A stretch of DNA of 64,000 bases from Gloeothece verrucosa PCC 7822 (lineage in GTDB: Bacteria; Cyanobacteriota; Cyanobacteriia; Cyanobacteriales; Microcystaceae), in contig NC_014501.1 in assembly GCF_000147335.1 (NCBI RefSeq), forward strand, positions 186,001 through 250,000, written 5' to 3'. Under the pieces are notes generated by a model. The model did not search any database and was not told the origin of the DNA. It saw nothing but the letters and a program-made list of their open reading frames with translations. This document shows, piece by piece, positions 29,247 to 37,777 of this stretch. The position numbers and the translations under genes were made by a program. The first letter of the stretch is position 1. Every line of letters starts with the position of its first letter.

Positions 29247-29948
29247 TTATTCAGCTTTTTTCTTGAGCTTACTTTTAAACAAAGTACCGAAACCTAATGC
29301 TGTACCTACACCAAGAATGGTAAAAGGTTCAGGAACCGCATCAGACTGGTAGGTTACTTTGTATCCAGCAGCAACTAGGTTTGGATGTAAGTATTGTGTC
29401 AAATCATATTCTATGGTAAACACAGAAGAACCAGGTTCTAAAAAATATCCATAAGGATTACCAAGAGGTTTCTCTTCAAAAATAGGGCCTGTGAAACCTA
29501 CATTCAATAGGTCACCAACAGTTCCAAAATTATCCTCTAGATCAGACCATGCAAACAAACTGGCGGAGTTTTCATCATTATGAATGATCCCAAAAACGTC
29601 ACTAACTATTGCATTACTTCCAGTGCCTGTACCTTGTTCTGTCAGCACAGTCAATGTGAAAGGAGTACCAGGGTAATTAATGGGGATACTAGGATCACCT
29701 ACTCCAGGGACAACAAATGGTTGTCCTTCGTCATTACCAAAAATGATGAATCGCTGATTAAGGACACCATTTAAATATACATTAACTAAATCCGATACGC
29801 CGCCTCTTGATAAGGAACAAGCTTTATCTAATGCACATTCAACATCTGTTAGTGCTTTGACAGGTGTAGAAGTGAGGGCCATAACAGCAGGTACTATCAA
29901 GGAAACACCAAGTAGCATGGGTTGTTGGAAAATTTTTAGCTTGATCAT
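29247..29948 (-). CDS. PEP-CTERM sorting-domain protein
   Basis: 233 residues. It has an N-terminal signal peptide (about 1-32, ending near TPVKALTD) and a C-terminal VPEPFTILGVGTALGFG helix followed by KSKLKKK, which is the PEP-CTERM signal that targets proteins to an exosortase for cell-surface or extracellular-matrix anchoring. The body is beta-rich and of unknown fold, with a Cys pair near the start of the mature part. ATG start. The AT-rich upstream region would contain its promoter. Function beyond being exported cannot be read. Confidence 0.92.
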   Translation of the reverse strand: MIKLKIFQQPMLLGVSLIVPAVMALTSTPVKALTDVECALDKACSLSRGGVSDLVNVYLNGVLNQRFIIFGNDEGQPFVVPGVGDPSIPINYPGTPFTLTVLTEQGTGTGSNAIVSDVFGIIHNDENSASLFAWSDLEDNFGTVGDLLNVGFTGPIFEEKPLGNPYGYFLEPGSSVFTIEYDLTQYLHPNLVAAGYKVTYQSDAVPEPFTILGVGTALGFGTLFKSKLKKKAE

Positions 29949-30432
29949 AGTTGTGTTTTTTTAATTTTTGTTTGAACAGATTAGCAATGAGACTTGTATT
30001 TTTATGTATATACTTGTTTTCTCTTGCTGTATTCAATGTTACCAAAATGCTATTAGATTTAATGTAATCTATCACTATATAGATGTATAACTTACTGTAA
30101 ATCTTTCTTAATCAAATCTTAATAATTCATTAATTCTTTAAAAATTCCTCAAAAAAAATTCTCACGACATACCCTATCAAGAGTACCTTTTGCAACAGCG
30201 CCTGTTGCTAAGTAGTCGGACACTCATTAAAGTTAACTGTGAGGTTAGGGTGTGGGGGAATTGTGGGCGTTTTACAATTCTTTATACAAAGTGCTTTATT
30301 TATGTCCAGGTACTTATAGCGTTTCTCAAATCAATGAGGTACACCTCAATTTTATTTTTTATTACCTGTTCCCTGTTCCCTAAAATCGAAAAACTATGTA
30401 CCTCACTAAAATGAGAGATGCTATATATTTTT
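29949..30432. other. Intergenic region holding a MITE-like element
   Basis: Very AT-rich near the PEP-CTERM gene. It contains the element at 30210-30315 and, near 30363-30380, a TGTTCCCTGTTCCCT motif of the dispersed GGGAACA repeat family. No gene recognised. Confidence 0.6.
30210..30315. mobile_element. MITE-like element, about 106 bp, imperfect terminal inverted repeats
   Basis: The left end reads AAGTAGTCGGACA then ATTAAAGTTAACTGT; the right end read inward on the minus strand is AAGTACCTGGACA then TAAAGCACTTTGT. The ends share AAGTA, GGACA and TAAAG in register. Similar end sequences occur alone at 10791 and 56478. There is no coding capacity, so it would depend on a transposase elsewhere. 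Confidence 0.55.
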
Positions 30433-31212
30433 TTAACGATAATAAAAATCAAAATCTTTCAAAGCGATTAAACGGGCTTTATTTAATCGATAATGATAGG
30501 TGGATTTTTTCTGCAACCTTTGCCAAAAACTGATTTTTTTTACGTCATGAGAAGCATCTAAATGTTTTGTAGCTCGAGCAATAGCCCTTAAACTGTCGCT
30601 GTTTCGTACTTTCCAGCCTACTTTAGTGGCGGCTAAACCCATGACATTACCTTGACCACTATGAATCCCTTTCAATTCTAAATAACGAGCAATTAAACCC
30701 CATATTTCTAGAAACTCTTTTTCTTTTCCCCCGTCTTTGGCTACTATAAATAATGAGTCTCCGATCCAATCAACTTCTTCTATTGGAATTTTTAATTTTG
30801 ATGATAATTTCTGGAATTTTTCTAGGTCTTCTGGCCTATATTTACTAACATGATATAATAAATTTTCAGAAAATCCTCTTATGCCGCCTAGAATTTCAAC
30901 AGAGATATCAATTTCACTAATAATTTTTGTATCAGCATCTAAATATATCGCGGCATCAGCATTTAATAAACATTTTTCAATCACGAATCTTTTATCATTA
31001 TAACAGTGTAAAACCCCTGTTTGCTTCTGTTGAAATGAGATGACATTCTCACAATTTTTGAATTGTTTAGGATTATCTGTACCGACTACAATTTTAGCTT
31101 TAGGAGCATATCTTTTAAGACCTAGGGCAAGTTCTCTAGCCAATAATTGGTATTTCTTACCCAGAGCTAAAGTACAAAAACAAAAAGTTTTTGCGGTGAA
31201 AGAGCTATTCAT
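30433..31212 (-). CDS. Glycosyltransferase-like protein (GT-A fold, DxD)
   Basis: 259 residues. The N-terminal half resembles GT8-type nucleotide-sugar enzymes: FCFCTLALGKKYQLLARELALGLKRY, then IVVGTDN and the strand-turn motif AAIYLDADTKI, whose DAD would hold the metal and the sugar nucleotide (about residues 92-94). The C-terminal part is Lys-rich. It is not clearly assigned to one GT family and has no membrane segment. ATG start, 16 nt downstream of the TIGR01777 gene on the same strand, so co-transcription is likely. No other sugar gene is adjacent. Confidence 0.6.
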   Translation of the reverse strand: MNSSFTAKTFCFCTLALGKKYQLLARELALGLKRYAPKAKIVVGTDNPKQFKNCENVISFQQKQTGVLHCYNDKRFVIEKCLLNADAAIYLDADTKIISEIDISVEILGGIRGFSENLLYHVSKYRPEDLEKFQKLSSKLKIPIEEVDWIGDSLFIVAKDGGKEKEFLEIWGLIARYLELKGIHSGQGNVMGLAATKVGWKVRNSDSLRAIARATKHLDASHDVKKISFWQRLQKKSTYHYRLNKARLIALKDFDFYYR

Positions 31213-31228
31213 ATAGTTAGTGGAAGGA

Positions 31229-32152
31229 TTACATTTTAGATATAATCTCTTGCAAAGCCGGTTTTAGCGTTGGATATTGATACTGAAAACCGATCTTTTG
31301 TGTTGCTTTTGGCAGAACTTGTTGACCTTCTAAAACCACTTTTGCTCCCTCTCCTAACAGCACTTCTAGGGCAAAACCGGGCACCGGTAACCAGGAGGGG
31401 CGCTTGATCACTTCTCCTAGGATTTGACAAAACTGATTCATTTGTACTGGATTGGGGGCTGTCCCATTAAAGGTGCCTTCTAGATCAGGTCGTTTTAAGG
31501 CTTCTAGAATCAGAGAAACTAAATCATCTCGATGTATCCAAGAAAACCACTGACGGCCTTCTCCAATGGGTCCACCAGCAAACATCTTAAAGGGAGGAAT
31601 CATTTTTGCTAATGCTCCCCCATCACCTAAAACAATTCCAAAACGAATAATCACTAAGCGCACGCCGGCTTCTTTAACTTTTGCGGCTTCGGCTTCCCAT
31701 TTTTGACAAACTTCGGCTAAAAAATCTGTTCCTGAAGGGCTATTTTCATCAAAGGTGGCTGTTTCGCTGGTGCCATAATAACCAATGGCGGAAGGATTAA
31801 TTAATACTGACGGTTTGGCATTAGCTTTGATGATCGCTTCGACGATTTTTTGGGTTCCCAGTTGGCGGCTGTCTAAAATGGCTTGTTTATGAGCCGGTGT
31901 CCAACGCTCTGAAATGGGTTCTCCGGCTAAGTTAACCACAGCATCACAGCCAGAAATCGCCTTTTGCCACTCTCCGGATTCTGTCGCTTGATACTTTACC
32001 ACCTCAAGATTAGAAAATGCGACTGCCGGAAAAACTCGTTTCGCTTTTTCGGGGTTACGAGTTAACACTAAGATTTGATCACCTTGGGCATTTAATTTTT
32101 CGACTAAGCGAGTGCCAACAAATCCTGTGGCTCCGGTAATGGCTATTTTCAT
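31229..32152 (-). CDS. TIGR01777 family NAD(P)-dependent epimerase/oxidoreductase
   Basis: 307 residues with an extended-SDR Rossmann start [16 protein letters not shown], the internal NLAGEPI and [10 protein letters not shown] segments (YfcH/SulA-homolog hallmarks), and a DUF1731-type C-terminal end: [46 protein letters not shown] is the visible pattern in short pieces. The enzymatic role is unclear; in plants the homolog is a chloroplast epimerase linked to cell division. It is 21 nt downstream of psb28-2. Confidence 0.93.
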   Translation of the reverse strand: MKIAITGATGFVGTRLVEKLNAQGDQILVLTRNPEKAKRVFPAVAFSNLEVVKYQATESGEWQKAISGCDAVVNLAGEPISERWTPAHKQAILDSRQLGTQKIVEAIIKANAKPSVLINPSAIGYYGTSETATFDENSPSGTDFLAEVCQKWEAEAAKVKEAGVRLVIIRFGIVLGDGGALAKMIPPFKMFAGGPIGEGRQWFSWIHRDDLVSLILEALKRPDLEGTFNGTAPNPVQMNQFCQILGEVIKRPSWLPVPGFALEVLLGEGAKVVLEGQQVLPKATQKIGFQYQYPTLKPALQEIISKM

Positions 32153-32173
32153 TGTTACTTTACTTGTTGTTAG

Positions 32174-32566
32174 TTAGGAGTTTTGCTGTGTATTTTTGCC
32201 TTGGTCACTGTATCCCATCCCATTGGCCTCTGCATATCGCTGCATAAAGCGCATGAATCGTTCCCAGTGATCATCTTGGGGAATTTCAAATGTACATTCT
32301 ACCCGTTTTATGTCGTCTCCTTCATCCCCCCCAAAGATAAATTTAACGGATGAGGGTTGAACGCTAATGATTCCTTCAGAGTCGATTAAACGTAAATCTC
32401 CGTAGCTTCTTTTGGTAAAACTTTGAAATTTTTCGATGGCTTTTAAGGTTTTAAAAATCATTAAAACGCTGCGAATACCTGTTTCTTTACTGCGTCGTAA
32501 ACTTACATTGGCTAATTCTTCTGAAAGCCCGTCAAAAAATTCTATAGAAGGCGTTGCAGATGTCAT
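32174..32566 (-). CDS. psb28-2: Photosystem II assembly factor Psb28 (Psb28-2 type)
   Basis: 130 residues. Psb28 proteins bind PSII assembly intermediates near CP47 and influence chlorophyll-protein assembly. The visible fold is conserved: SIEFFDGLSEELANVSLRR, a central beta sheet with IDSEGIISVQPSSVKFIFG, and the signature DHWERFMRFMQRYAEANGMGY. The N-terminus and the long beta region favour the Psb28-2 class (as Synechocystis slr1739) over Psb28-1, by recall of the paralogs. ATG start. petM lies upstream on the same strand (91 nt). Confidence 0.85.
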   Translation of the reverse strand: MTSATPSIEFFDGLSEELANVSLRRSKETGIRSVLMIFKTLKAIEKFQSFTKRSYGDLRLIDSEGIISVQPSSVKFIFGGDEGDDIKRVECTFEIPQDDHWERFMRFMQRYAEANGMGYSDQGKNTQQNS

Positions 32567-32607
32567 GATAAATTTATGTTTAAATTTTTATAAAAAAGAG
32601 TTAATCA

Positions 32608-32642
32608 TTGACAATTGAAAATTATCAATGATCAATTGTCAA
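32608..32642. repeat. Inverted repeat between petM and psb28-2
   Basis: TTGACAATTG (32608-32617) and CAATTGTCAA (32633-32642) are perfect 10-bp arms, with an additional TCATTGA/TCAATGA pairing across them. It may end the petM transcript or be a dispersed repeat. Confidence 0.6.
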
Positions 32643-32657
32643 TTCTCTGTTAAAATC

Positions 32658-32771
32658 CTATTCGGCTTCCCCGCCTTGAATTTTAAGCAGTAAAAAACCC
32701 CAAGCCAGTCCCACTAAAACCAGTACAATAGATAAGATGGCTCCATTGAATAGCATACTTTCAGCAGTCAT
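32658..32771 (-). CDS. petM: Cytochrome b6-f complex subunit 7 (PetM)
   Basis: A 37-residue, single-helix membrane protein that is a small subunit of the thylakoid cytochrome b6f complex. It begins [18 protein letters not shown] and ends [11 protein letters not shown]; the start MTAESML and the end KxQGxE match known cyanobacterial PetM. The helix spans about residues 7-29. The start ATG is at 32771, 79 nt divergent from pdxA. It is too short for a usual ORF cutoff. No other pet gene is adjacent, which is normal for cyanobacteria. Confidence 0.9.
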   Translation of the reverse strand: MTAESMLFNGAILSIVLVLVGLAWGFLLLKIQGGEAE

Positions 32772-32850
32772 TGGTTTTTATCCTTTTAATCTCAAACATA
32801 CATTATTGTTATTTTAAAGCAGTTGAGCCACATTACAAGGGAACTTGACA

Positions 32851-33939
32851 ATGAAATCCCTACATCTAGCAGTCACATTAGGCGATCCGGCCGGCATTGG
32901 TCCAGAAGTGGTTCTTAAAGCCTTGGCTGATCCTTCAGTGGCAGAAAATTATCAGATTACTGTGGTAGGCAGTCGTGCGCTACTGATCTCTACTTATGAG
33001 CGTCTGCGCTCGCTGTCTCATCTCAAACCTGAAGACCTTGCTGAGCCGGATAGTTTATCTATTTTGGATCTGCCTTTAGAAAAAACTCTCTTGAGTCAGA
33101 TTCGCTTGGGAGAAGGAAATGCCGCTAGTGGTGAGGCGAGTTTTGCTTATTTAAACGCGGCACTTGCCGGCACCTTAAACGCTCAGTTTGACGCAATTGT
33201 CACCGCTCCCATTGCTAAATATTGTTGGAAAGCGGCGGGTTATGATTATCCCGGACAAACGGAAGTTTTAGCTCAAGCGGCGGGAGTAGACAAATATGGG
33301 ATGTTGTTTGTGGCGAGGTCCCCTTATACAGGTTGGGTATTGAGGACGTTATTAGCCACGACTCATATACCTTTATCTGAAGTTCCTCGCGTTCTTAACC
33401 CTGAGTTAATGACTCGGAAATTAGATTTATTGGTGGAGTGTTTAAGGACAGATTTTGGACTGAGTGAACCGAAAATTGTCATAGCTGGACTTAACCCCCA
33501 TAGTGGTGAGGGGGGACAGTTGGGAACTGAGGAGAAAGAGTGGTTAATTGCTTGGTTAGAAGCTGAAAAAATTCAACGTCGAGAGGTTAAGTTGGTGGGG
33601 CCTGTTCCTCCGGATACGATGTGGGTAACGCCGGGTCAAGCTTGGTATACTCAGGGGGTTAATGCGGCGGCGGCGGATGGTTATTTGGCGTTATATCATG
33701 ATCAAGGTTTAATACCGGTGAAGTTGATGGCTTTTGATCAGGCCATTAATACTACCATCGGGTTGCCGTTTGTGAGAACTTCTCCAGATCATGGAACGGC
33801 TTTTGATATTGCCGGTTTGGGGGTTGCTAAGGCGGCAAGTATGATAGAAGCGATTAAGTTAGCGGCAACTGTGACATTCTCCCGACTCCGACCTGCGGTA
33901 CGGAGCGGGCTTCCTAACCTCACGATTAGGCATTTCTAG
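32851..33939 (+). CDS. pdxA: 4-hydroxythreonine-4-phosphate dehydrogenase with replaced C-terminus
   Basis: Oxidises 4-phosphohydroxy-L-threonine in the DXP-independent-end branch of pyridoxal phosphate synthesis. The 362-residue frame has [17 protein letters not shown] at the start, [26 protein letters not shown], and the metal/substrate end block [15 protein letters not shown] and [14 protein letters not shown]. The catalytic core is complete. From about codon 341 (33872) the sequence is that of an IS200/IS605-type right end, so the final 21 residues (TFSRLRPAV...) are foreign. ATG at 32851 preferred over a TTG two codons upstream. Likely still functional. Confidence 0.93.
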   Translation: MKSLHLAVTLGDPAGIGPEVVLKALADPSVAENYQITVVGSRALLISTYERLRSLSHLKPEDLAEPDSLSILDLPLEKTLLSQIRLGEGNAASGEASFAYLNAALAGTLNAQFDAIVTAPIAKYCWKAAGYDYPGQTEVLAQAAGVDKYGMLFVARSPYTGWVLRTLLATTHIPLSEVPRVLNPELMTRKLDLLVECLRTDFGLSEPKIVIAGLNPHSGEGGQLGTEEKEWLIAWLEAEKIQRREVKLVGPVPPDTMWVTPGQAWYTQGVNAAAADGYLALYHDQGLIPVKLMAFDQAINTTIGLPFVRTSPDHGTAFDIAGLGVAKAASMIEAIKLAATVTFSRLRPAVRSGLPNLTIRHF

Positions 33940-34160
33940 TTACTCCCATTGCTGGGCTTTCGCCACTTATCTAGAACTCGTTGGTATAAACGTATGACTA
34001 CTCCCACCGTTGGTTCCCCGATAGCCCGACTGCATAGACTTTTTCCTTCCCCAGAGTCCCTGGGTAGTTTCTGCAAAGATTTTTGCGGAAAGCGTGACCT
34101 ACTTACGGTCAAGTTTTTACCCAGACACCGAGAGTCAACCGATGACTCTAATTCCTGTCT
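33905..34160 (-). ncRNA. Candidate TnpB guide (omega/re) RNA relic
   Basis: Non-coding on the minus strand and rich in stems: CTGGGTA (34060-34066)/TACCCAG (34118-34124) encloses two hairpins, GCAAA/TTTGC (34073-34086) and GACC/GGTC (34096-34110), making a three-way junction. Further hairpins are GAGTCA/TGACTC (34132-34148) and CCTAA/TTAGG (33913-33930). The position just inside the right end is where TnpB guide RNAs are encoded. Expression is unknown. Confidence 0.45.
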
Positions 34161-34295
34161 GGAACCCCATAACTTGAGTTGTCAAGGTGCTGTACCGTCC
34201 CCAGAGTTTGGAGGTTCCGAATCAATGCCTACCTTTTACTCTCAATCTGGTCAGAGGTTAGCTGATAGAATGATTGTACCATACTGGTAGATCAG

Positions 34296-34550
34296 ATGAC
34301 CGAAAAAGATTTACACGTAAGAATTTCCGTCTCGGAGATGAAAAAACTTGAGCGTTACTGCAAGAGAACAAAAAGGACAAAGACAGATGTTATTGGCGAA
34401 CTCGTTAGATCATTGCCCAAATCAGGGGCATCGAACCCCCTCGTTGGGCTTGAGGGGTCCATGGATGAGGGGCTGTTGCCTGGGGAAACCCCAGACATTT
34501 ATAAGCCCCGTCCCGACGCTGAGCGTTCCGGTACAGCGCGGGACTTATAG
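34296..34550 (+). CDS. Ribbon-helix-helix protein of the IS605-type element
   Basis: 84 residues. MTEKDLHVRISVSEMKKLERYCKRTKRTKTDVIGELVRSLP is a typical RHH (CopG/Arc-like) DNA-binding fold: one strand, then two helices. Such short genes are seen beside tnpB in cyanobacterial IS605-type elements, where they may control transposition (inference). The second half (from about residue 43) is low-complexity Gly/Pro/Arg-rich and overlaps the subterminal hairpin, so it is probably a read-through of element-end sequence rather than a domain. ATG at 34296. Confidence 0.7.
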   Translation: MTEKDLHVRISVSEMKKLERYCKRTKRTKTDVIGELVRSLPKSGASNPLVGLEGSMDEGLLPGETPDIYKPRPDAERSGTARDL

Positions 34551-34582
34551 CCCCTCAAACTCCCCATTAGTTAATTAATGTA

Positions 34583-35182
34583 CTAAGCGTGGGCTAAGTT
34601 TTGGTTAACGAATTCCCAATTGATAAGTTTGCTGATAAATGTCTCGATGTAGTCAGGACGCTTGTTTTGATAATCTAAGTAGTAAGCGTGTTCCCATACA
34701 TCCATAGTTAGTAGGGGAACTTGACCTGCCGTTAAGGGGTTGTCAGCGTTCGGGGTTTTGGTAACTTTTAAGGTTCCATTGTCCAGCACTAACCAAGCCC
34801 AGCCGCTACCAAATTGAGTAGCACCAGCATTTTTAAATTCTTCAACAAATTTCTCAAAGCTACCGAAATCAGCATTGATTTTATCAGCGATAGCACCGCT
34901 AGGAGTCCCGCCGCCATTGGGTTTTAGGGAATTCCAATAAAAGGTGTGATTCCACGCTTGAGCCGCATTGTTGAAAACACCTGTCTTGGAAGAATCACCG
35001 GCTATCTTTTTGATTACTTCTTCAATGGGTAATGAGTCTAATTCAGTTCCCGCCACAGCTTTATTAAAGTTATTGACATAAGCCGCGTGGTGCTTGTCGT
35101 GGTGAAACTCAAGGGTTGATTTGGAAATATAAGGCTCTAGAGCCGTGTAATCATAAGGTAATACAGGTAATTCGTATGCCAT
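34583..35182 (-). CDS. sodB: Iron superoxide dismutase
   Basis: Converts superoxide to oxygen and hydrogen peroxide in the cytosol. 199 residues, the normal length. Metal ligands are the His in LEFHHDKHHAAYV (about 27), His in AQAWNHTFYWNSLKPNGGG (about 79), and Asp/His in DVWEHAYYLDYQNKRPDYI (about 162/166). The AQAWNHTFYWNS context and a Gln-free GSGWAWLV favour iron over manganese. ATG start. The mobile-element relic ends only a few bases past the stop codon. Confidence 0.96.
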   Translation of the reverse strand: MAYELPVLPYDYTALEPYISKSTLEFHHDKHHAAYVNNFNKAVAGTELDSLPIEEVIKKIAGDSSKTGVFNNAAQAWNHTFYWNSLKPNGGGTPSGAIADKINADFGSFEKFVEEFKNAGATQFGSGWAWLVLDNGTLKVTKTPNADNPLTAGQVPLLTMDVWEHAYYLDYQNKRPDYIETFISKLINWEFVNQNLAHA

Positions 35183-35336
35183 TTGTGTTCTTCCTCTGGA
35201 GATTGCTAAGTCAAAGCAAAATTTAGCTTTAAGGGAAATTCTTCAGCTTCTTGCGCCAAGAAAATTAGCAAGCTGAAATAAAACTTAACAGGATCATCTT
35301 ATCGTAAAAGGGTACGCTTCCCCAAATTATCCCTCT

Positions 35337-35834
35337 TTAGGCAGAGTTGCTTAAAATTACTTTGACTAACTCGATAACTTCTTTAGGATTGGTGGCCAGA
35401 AACACTTTATCTCTTGACAAATTGGTAAAAAACTGTATGGCTTCTTGATGCTGAGTTAAAAGAATGACCGATTTATGATTTTTGAGGGCGAGGGCAATTT
35501 CTGATGCTGTGCCGCTTCCCATACCACAGGCAATCACTACATCAGAGGAGAGAACATTGATATTATTGCGAGCATTCCCCATATCGGTGATGATGACAAG
35601 ATCTACCCCAGGTGATACGCCTTGAGGATGATCATCTGGGAGAATTCCCACTGTCAAGCCGCCTGCTGATTTTGCCCCACGACTGGCGGCATCCATGACT
35701 CCTACATTTCTCCCACCGGTTAGCAATACCCATCCTTGTTGAGCAATTAATTGCCCGAGTTGGTAAGCATAAGTTAAGTCGGTAGGTGTGGCCTGTTTTC
35801 CGGGCCCCATAATACCAATTATCGTTTTTTTCAT
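35337..35834 (-). CDS. SLOG/LOG-like Rossmann protein (TIGR00725 family)
   Basis: 165 residues that form one SLOG-type nucleotide-binding fold: IIGIMGPGKQATPTD at the start, a GWVLLTGGRNVGVMDAASRGAKSAGG block (GGxxGxMxAAxxGA) and ACGMGSGTASEIALAL near the C-terminal side. Related proteins are annotated as predicted Rossmann-fold nucleotide-binding or LOG-like lysine decarboxylase relatives, but lack the PGGxGTxxE motif of active LOG enzymes in its canonical form (here GMGSGTASE). Role unknown. Minus strand, 154 nt upstream of the sodB start codon. Confidence 0.85.
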   Translation of the reverse strand: MKKTIIGIMGPGKQATPTDLTYAYQLGQLIAQQGWVLLTGGRNVGVMDAASRGAKSAGGLTVGILPDDHPQGVSPGVDLVIITDMGNARNNINVLSSDVVIACGMGSGTASEIALALKNHKSVILLTQHQEAIQFFTNLSRDKVFLATNPKEVIELVKVILSNSA

Positions 35835-36137
35835 CTTTTAACTTTGGATGAGTTAAACTATATTAATAAATTTGGTTCTACAAGGTATAGAATGCTGTTT
35901 GAAAAAGGGAACAGGGAACACCGGATCTGGGAACAATCCGACTTAAACTGATAGTAATAAGTTATAATCCTTGCGCCGTCAAGCTTTTAAGCAAAATCTA
36001 GCATACTAGAAAGTGGAGAACCATAAATTTTTTGTGTCTTTAGACATTTACAAACCTAGGTTTTTACCCGATATAATCAGGAATTAAATCGCTATACTCA
36101 AGCGGGATTTAATGTAGTATTATACAGCCAAAGAACG
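35835..36137. other. Divergent intergenic region with a dispersed repeat
   Basis: The repeat CTGTTTGAAAAAGGGAACAG then GGAACACCGGATCTGGGA (35895-35932) is a near copy of 10816-10856. Its tail can form a hairpin CGGAT/ATCCG. The rest is AT-rich promoter-like spacer. No gene recognised. Confidence 0.55.
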
Positions 36138-37373
36138 ATGACTAAATGCTATAAAATTTGTCTGATTGGGGGAGGATTTGGCGGCTTATATACGGCTCTC
36201 TATTTGAGTCGATTTCGAGTTTTTAAAGCGGGTCTATGCCAAATTATTTTAGTGGAACCGAAAGATCACTTTCTTTTTACTCCGTTACTTTATGAATTGA
36301 TTACTGGCGAATTACAAAGGTGGGAAATTGCTCCCTCTTATCAAAAATTATTGGCTTTTACGCAGATTCAATGGTGTCAACAAGCTGTAAAAAGCGTGGA
36401 TTTTAAAACTCGAGTGGTGCAACTGGAAAATGAGCAACAGTTATCTTATGATTATTTAGTGTTGGCGGCAGGGAGTCAAAACCGCTTTTTAGATGTTCCG
36501 GGGTTATCCACTCACGCCTTAACCTTTAGAACCTTGGAAGATGTAGAACGTCTTCAAGGAGAAATTCATCTACTAGAGGCATCACAAAAACCTTTAATTC
36601 GCGCTACGGTGATTGGTGGGGGCCCTAATGGCGTAGAATTAGCCTGTAAATTGGCTGATCGATTAGGAAAACGAGGGCAAGTTAGTTTAATTGAAAGAGG
36701 AGAAAACATTCTTAAAGGGTTTTCTCAAGGGGTAAGAAAGGCGGCTTGGCGTTCTCTTGTCCTCAAACGGGTTAAAGTTGAATTAAATACCACTGTTGAA
36801 GCTATAGCGGCAGATTCGCTTACGTTACTTAAAAATGACCAAAAAGTTCAACTGCAACGGGATTTAGTGATTTGGGCAGCCGGAACTCAGGTAAGTGAAT
36901 GGGTTCGTCATTTAGACTGTCAAAAAAATGCTCAGGGAAAATTGTTAATTTATCCGACTTTACAACTAATTGATTACCCAGAAGTTTTTGCTTTAGGAGA
37001 CCTTGCCGATAGTCGTGAGGGAAAAAAATCTCACCCGGCTACAGCACAGGCGGCTTTTCAACAAGCTAGTTGTCTGGCTAAAAATATAGCGGCAATGATA
37101 GAAAATAAACCTTTAAAAGCCTTTCATTATCATCATTTAGGAGATATGTTGACTCTAGGAAGAAAGTCAGCTATCATCTCTAGTTTTTTGCTAAACGTGA
37201 ACGGTAGACTAGCCGATATTCTCAGAAGATTAGTTTATATTCTTCGTTTACCGACTATGCGTCATCGCCGGCAGGTTTTACAGTCTTGGTTTTTTAAATT
37301 AACCGTCAAATGCAAACAGTTTTTCAGATGGCATTTTACTCGCATCTTAGAGCAAATTTCTCTGAGAAACTAA
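36138..37373 (+). CDS. NAD(P)/FAD-dependent oxidoreductase, type II NADH dehydrogenase-like
   Basis: 411 residues. The FAD-binding start is ICLIGGGFGGLYTALYL (about 7-23), the second dinucleotide motif is VIGGGPNGVELACKLADRLG (about 158-178), and VFALGDLAD (about 285-293) closes the FAD site. This is the NDH-2/NdbA-like pattern: single-subunit oxidation of NADH to quinone on the membrane. The C-terminal tail is basic and amphipathic and would attach to the membrane. Assignment to NdbA, NdbB or NdbC is not possible from sight. It converges with the tmRNA gene. Confidence 0.88.
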   Translation: MTKCYKICLIGGGFGGLYTALYLSRFRVFKAGLCQIILVEPKDHFLFTPLLYELITGELQRWEIAPSYQKLLAFTQIQWCQQAVKSVDFKTRVVQLENEQQLSYDYLVLAAGSQNRFLDVPGLSTHALTFRTLEDVERLQGEIHLLEASQKPLIRATVIGGGPNGVELACKLADRLGKRGQVSLIERGENILKGFSQGVRKAAWRSLVLKRVKVELNTTVEAIAADSLTLLKNDQKVQLQRDLVIWAAGTQVSEWVRHLDCQKNAQGKLLIYPTLQLIDYPEVFALGDLADSREGKKSHPATAQAAFQQASCLAKNIAAMIENKPLKAFHYHHLGDMLTLGRKSAIISSFLLNVNGRLADILRRLVYILRLPTMRHRRQVLQSWFFKLTVKCKQFFRWHFTRILEQISLRN

Positions 37374-37388
37374 TCTAGAGTTGGGTCA

Positions 37389-37777
37389 TGGAGCCGAGCA
37401 GAGTCGAACTGCTGTCCAGACTGGGTATTAACCGTCCGCTCATTCACAGGCTTAGCTCTTTTAACCCTCAGAGCGGGGATCATTACTTATCCTGAATGAC
37501 CAAGGAATTTCTGGTAACTCTTAGCCCAATAGCCGACCAGACGCAGCTAAAGGGAGCATCCGTTGGGGTTTACCCGTAGCCCTTAACGGAGTCAGACTAC
37601 AAGTGCTCGGTCTTTGTTAAGGACTATTAAGCAGCTACAAGAGCAGACTTACGAGCGAAAGGAACAATGTTGTTCGCAGTTACTTTTTGTTTGAGCCCGG
37701 TATTATCGAGAGAAGACTCACTCTCGTCCTGAATCACAGAAAAGCTTTCGCCAACCTGTCGAAACCGTTACGGCCCC
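37389..37777 (-). ncRNA. ssrA: Transfer-messenger RNA
   Basis: Rescues stalled ribosomes. On the minus strand the gene begins GGGGCCGTAACGGTTTCGAC and ends ...TTCGACTCTGCTCGGCTCCA, which pair as the tRNA-like acceptor and T arm; CCA is encoded. The tag reading frame is ANNIVPFARKSALVAA followed by TAA TAG, starting with a GCG resume codon. The pseudoknot-rich middle is AT- and GC-mixed as usual. It is a one-piece tmRNA of about 389 nt, not the permuted form known from some marine cyanobacteria. Confidence 0.95.

Larger units (their letters stand above)
33872..34575 (-). mobile_element. Decayed IS200/IS605-type element lacking tnpA and tnpB
   Basis: The left edge (TGACATTCTCCCG, with hairpin CTCCG 33886-33890 / CGGAG 33901-33905) looks like the right end of cyanobacterial IS200/IS605 elements read on the minus strand. 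The right edge carries the other subterminal hairpin: GTCCCG (34510-34515) plus CGCTG pairs with CAGCG plus CGGGAC (34534-34544), one bulged A, enclosed by ATAAG/CTTAT. Between them are a ribbon-helix-helix gene and a structured non-coding part, but no transposase or TnpB domain. Exact ends are approximate. Confidence 0.7.

Noticed and set aside
32608-32642. Intrinsic terminator of petM
   Set aside because: The 10-bp inverted repeat is AT-rich with a weak stem and no following T run on the minus strand, so I list it only as a repeat.
33949-34290. Plus-strand open frame of 113 codons in the IS605-type relic
   Set aside because: It has no family resemblance, runs through the stem-loop-rich part antisense to the element, and begins without a ribosome-binding site. 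It is an open shadow of a structured RNA region.
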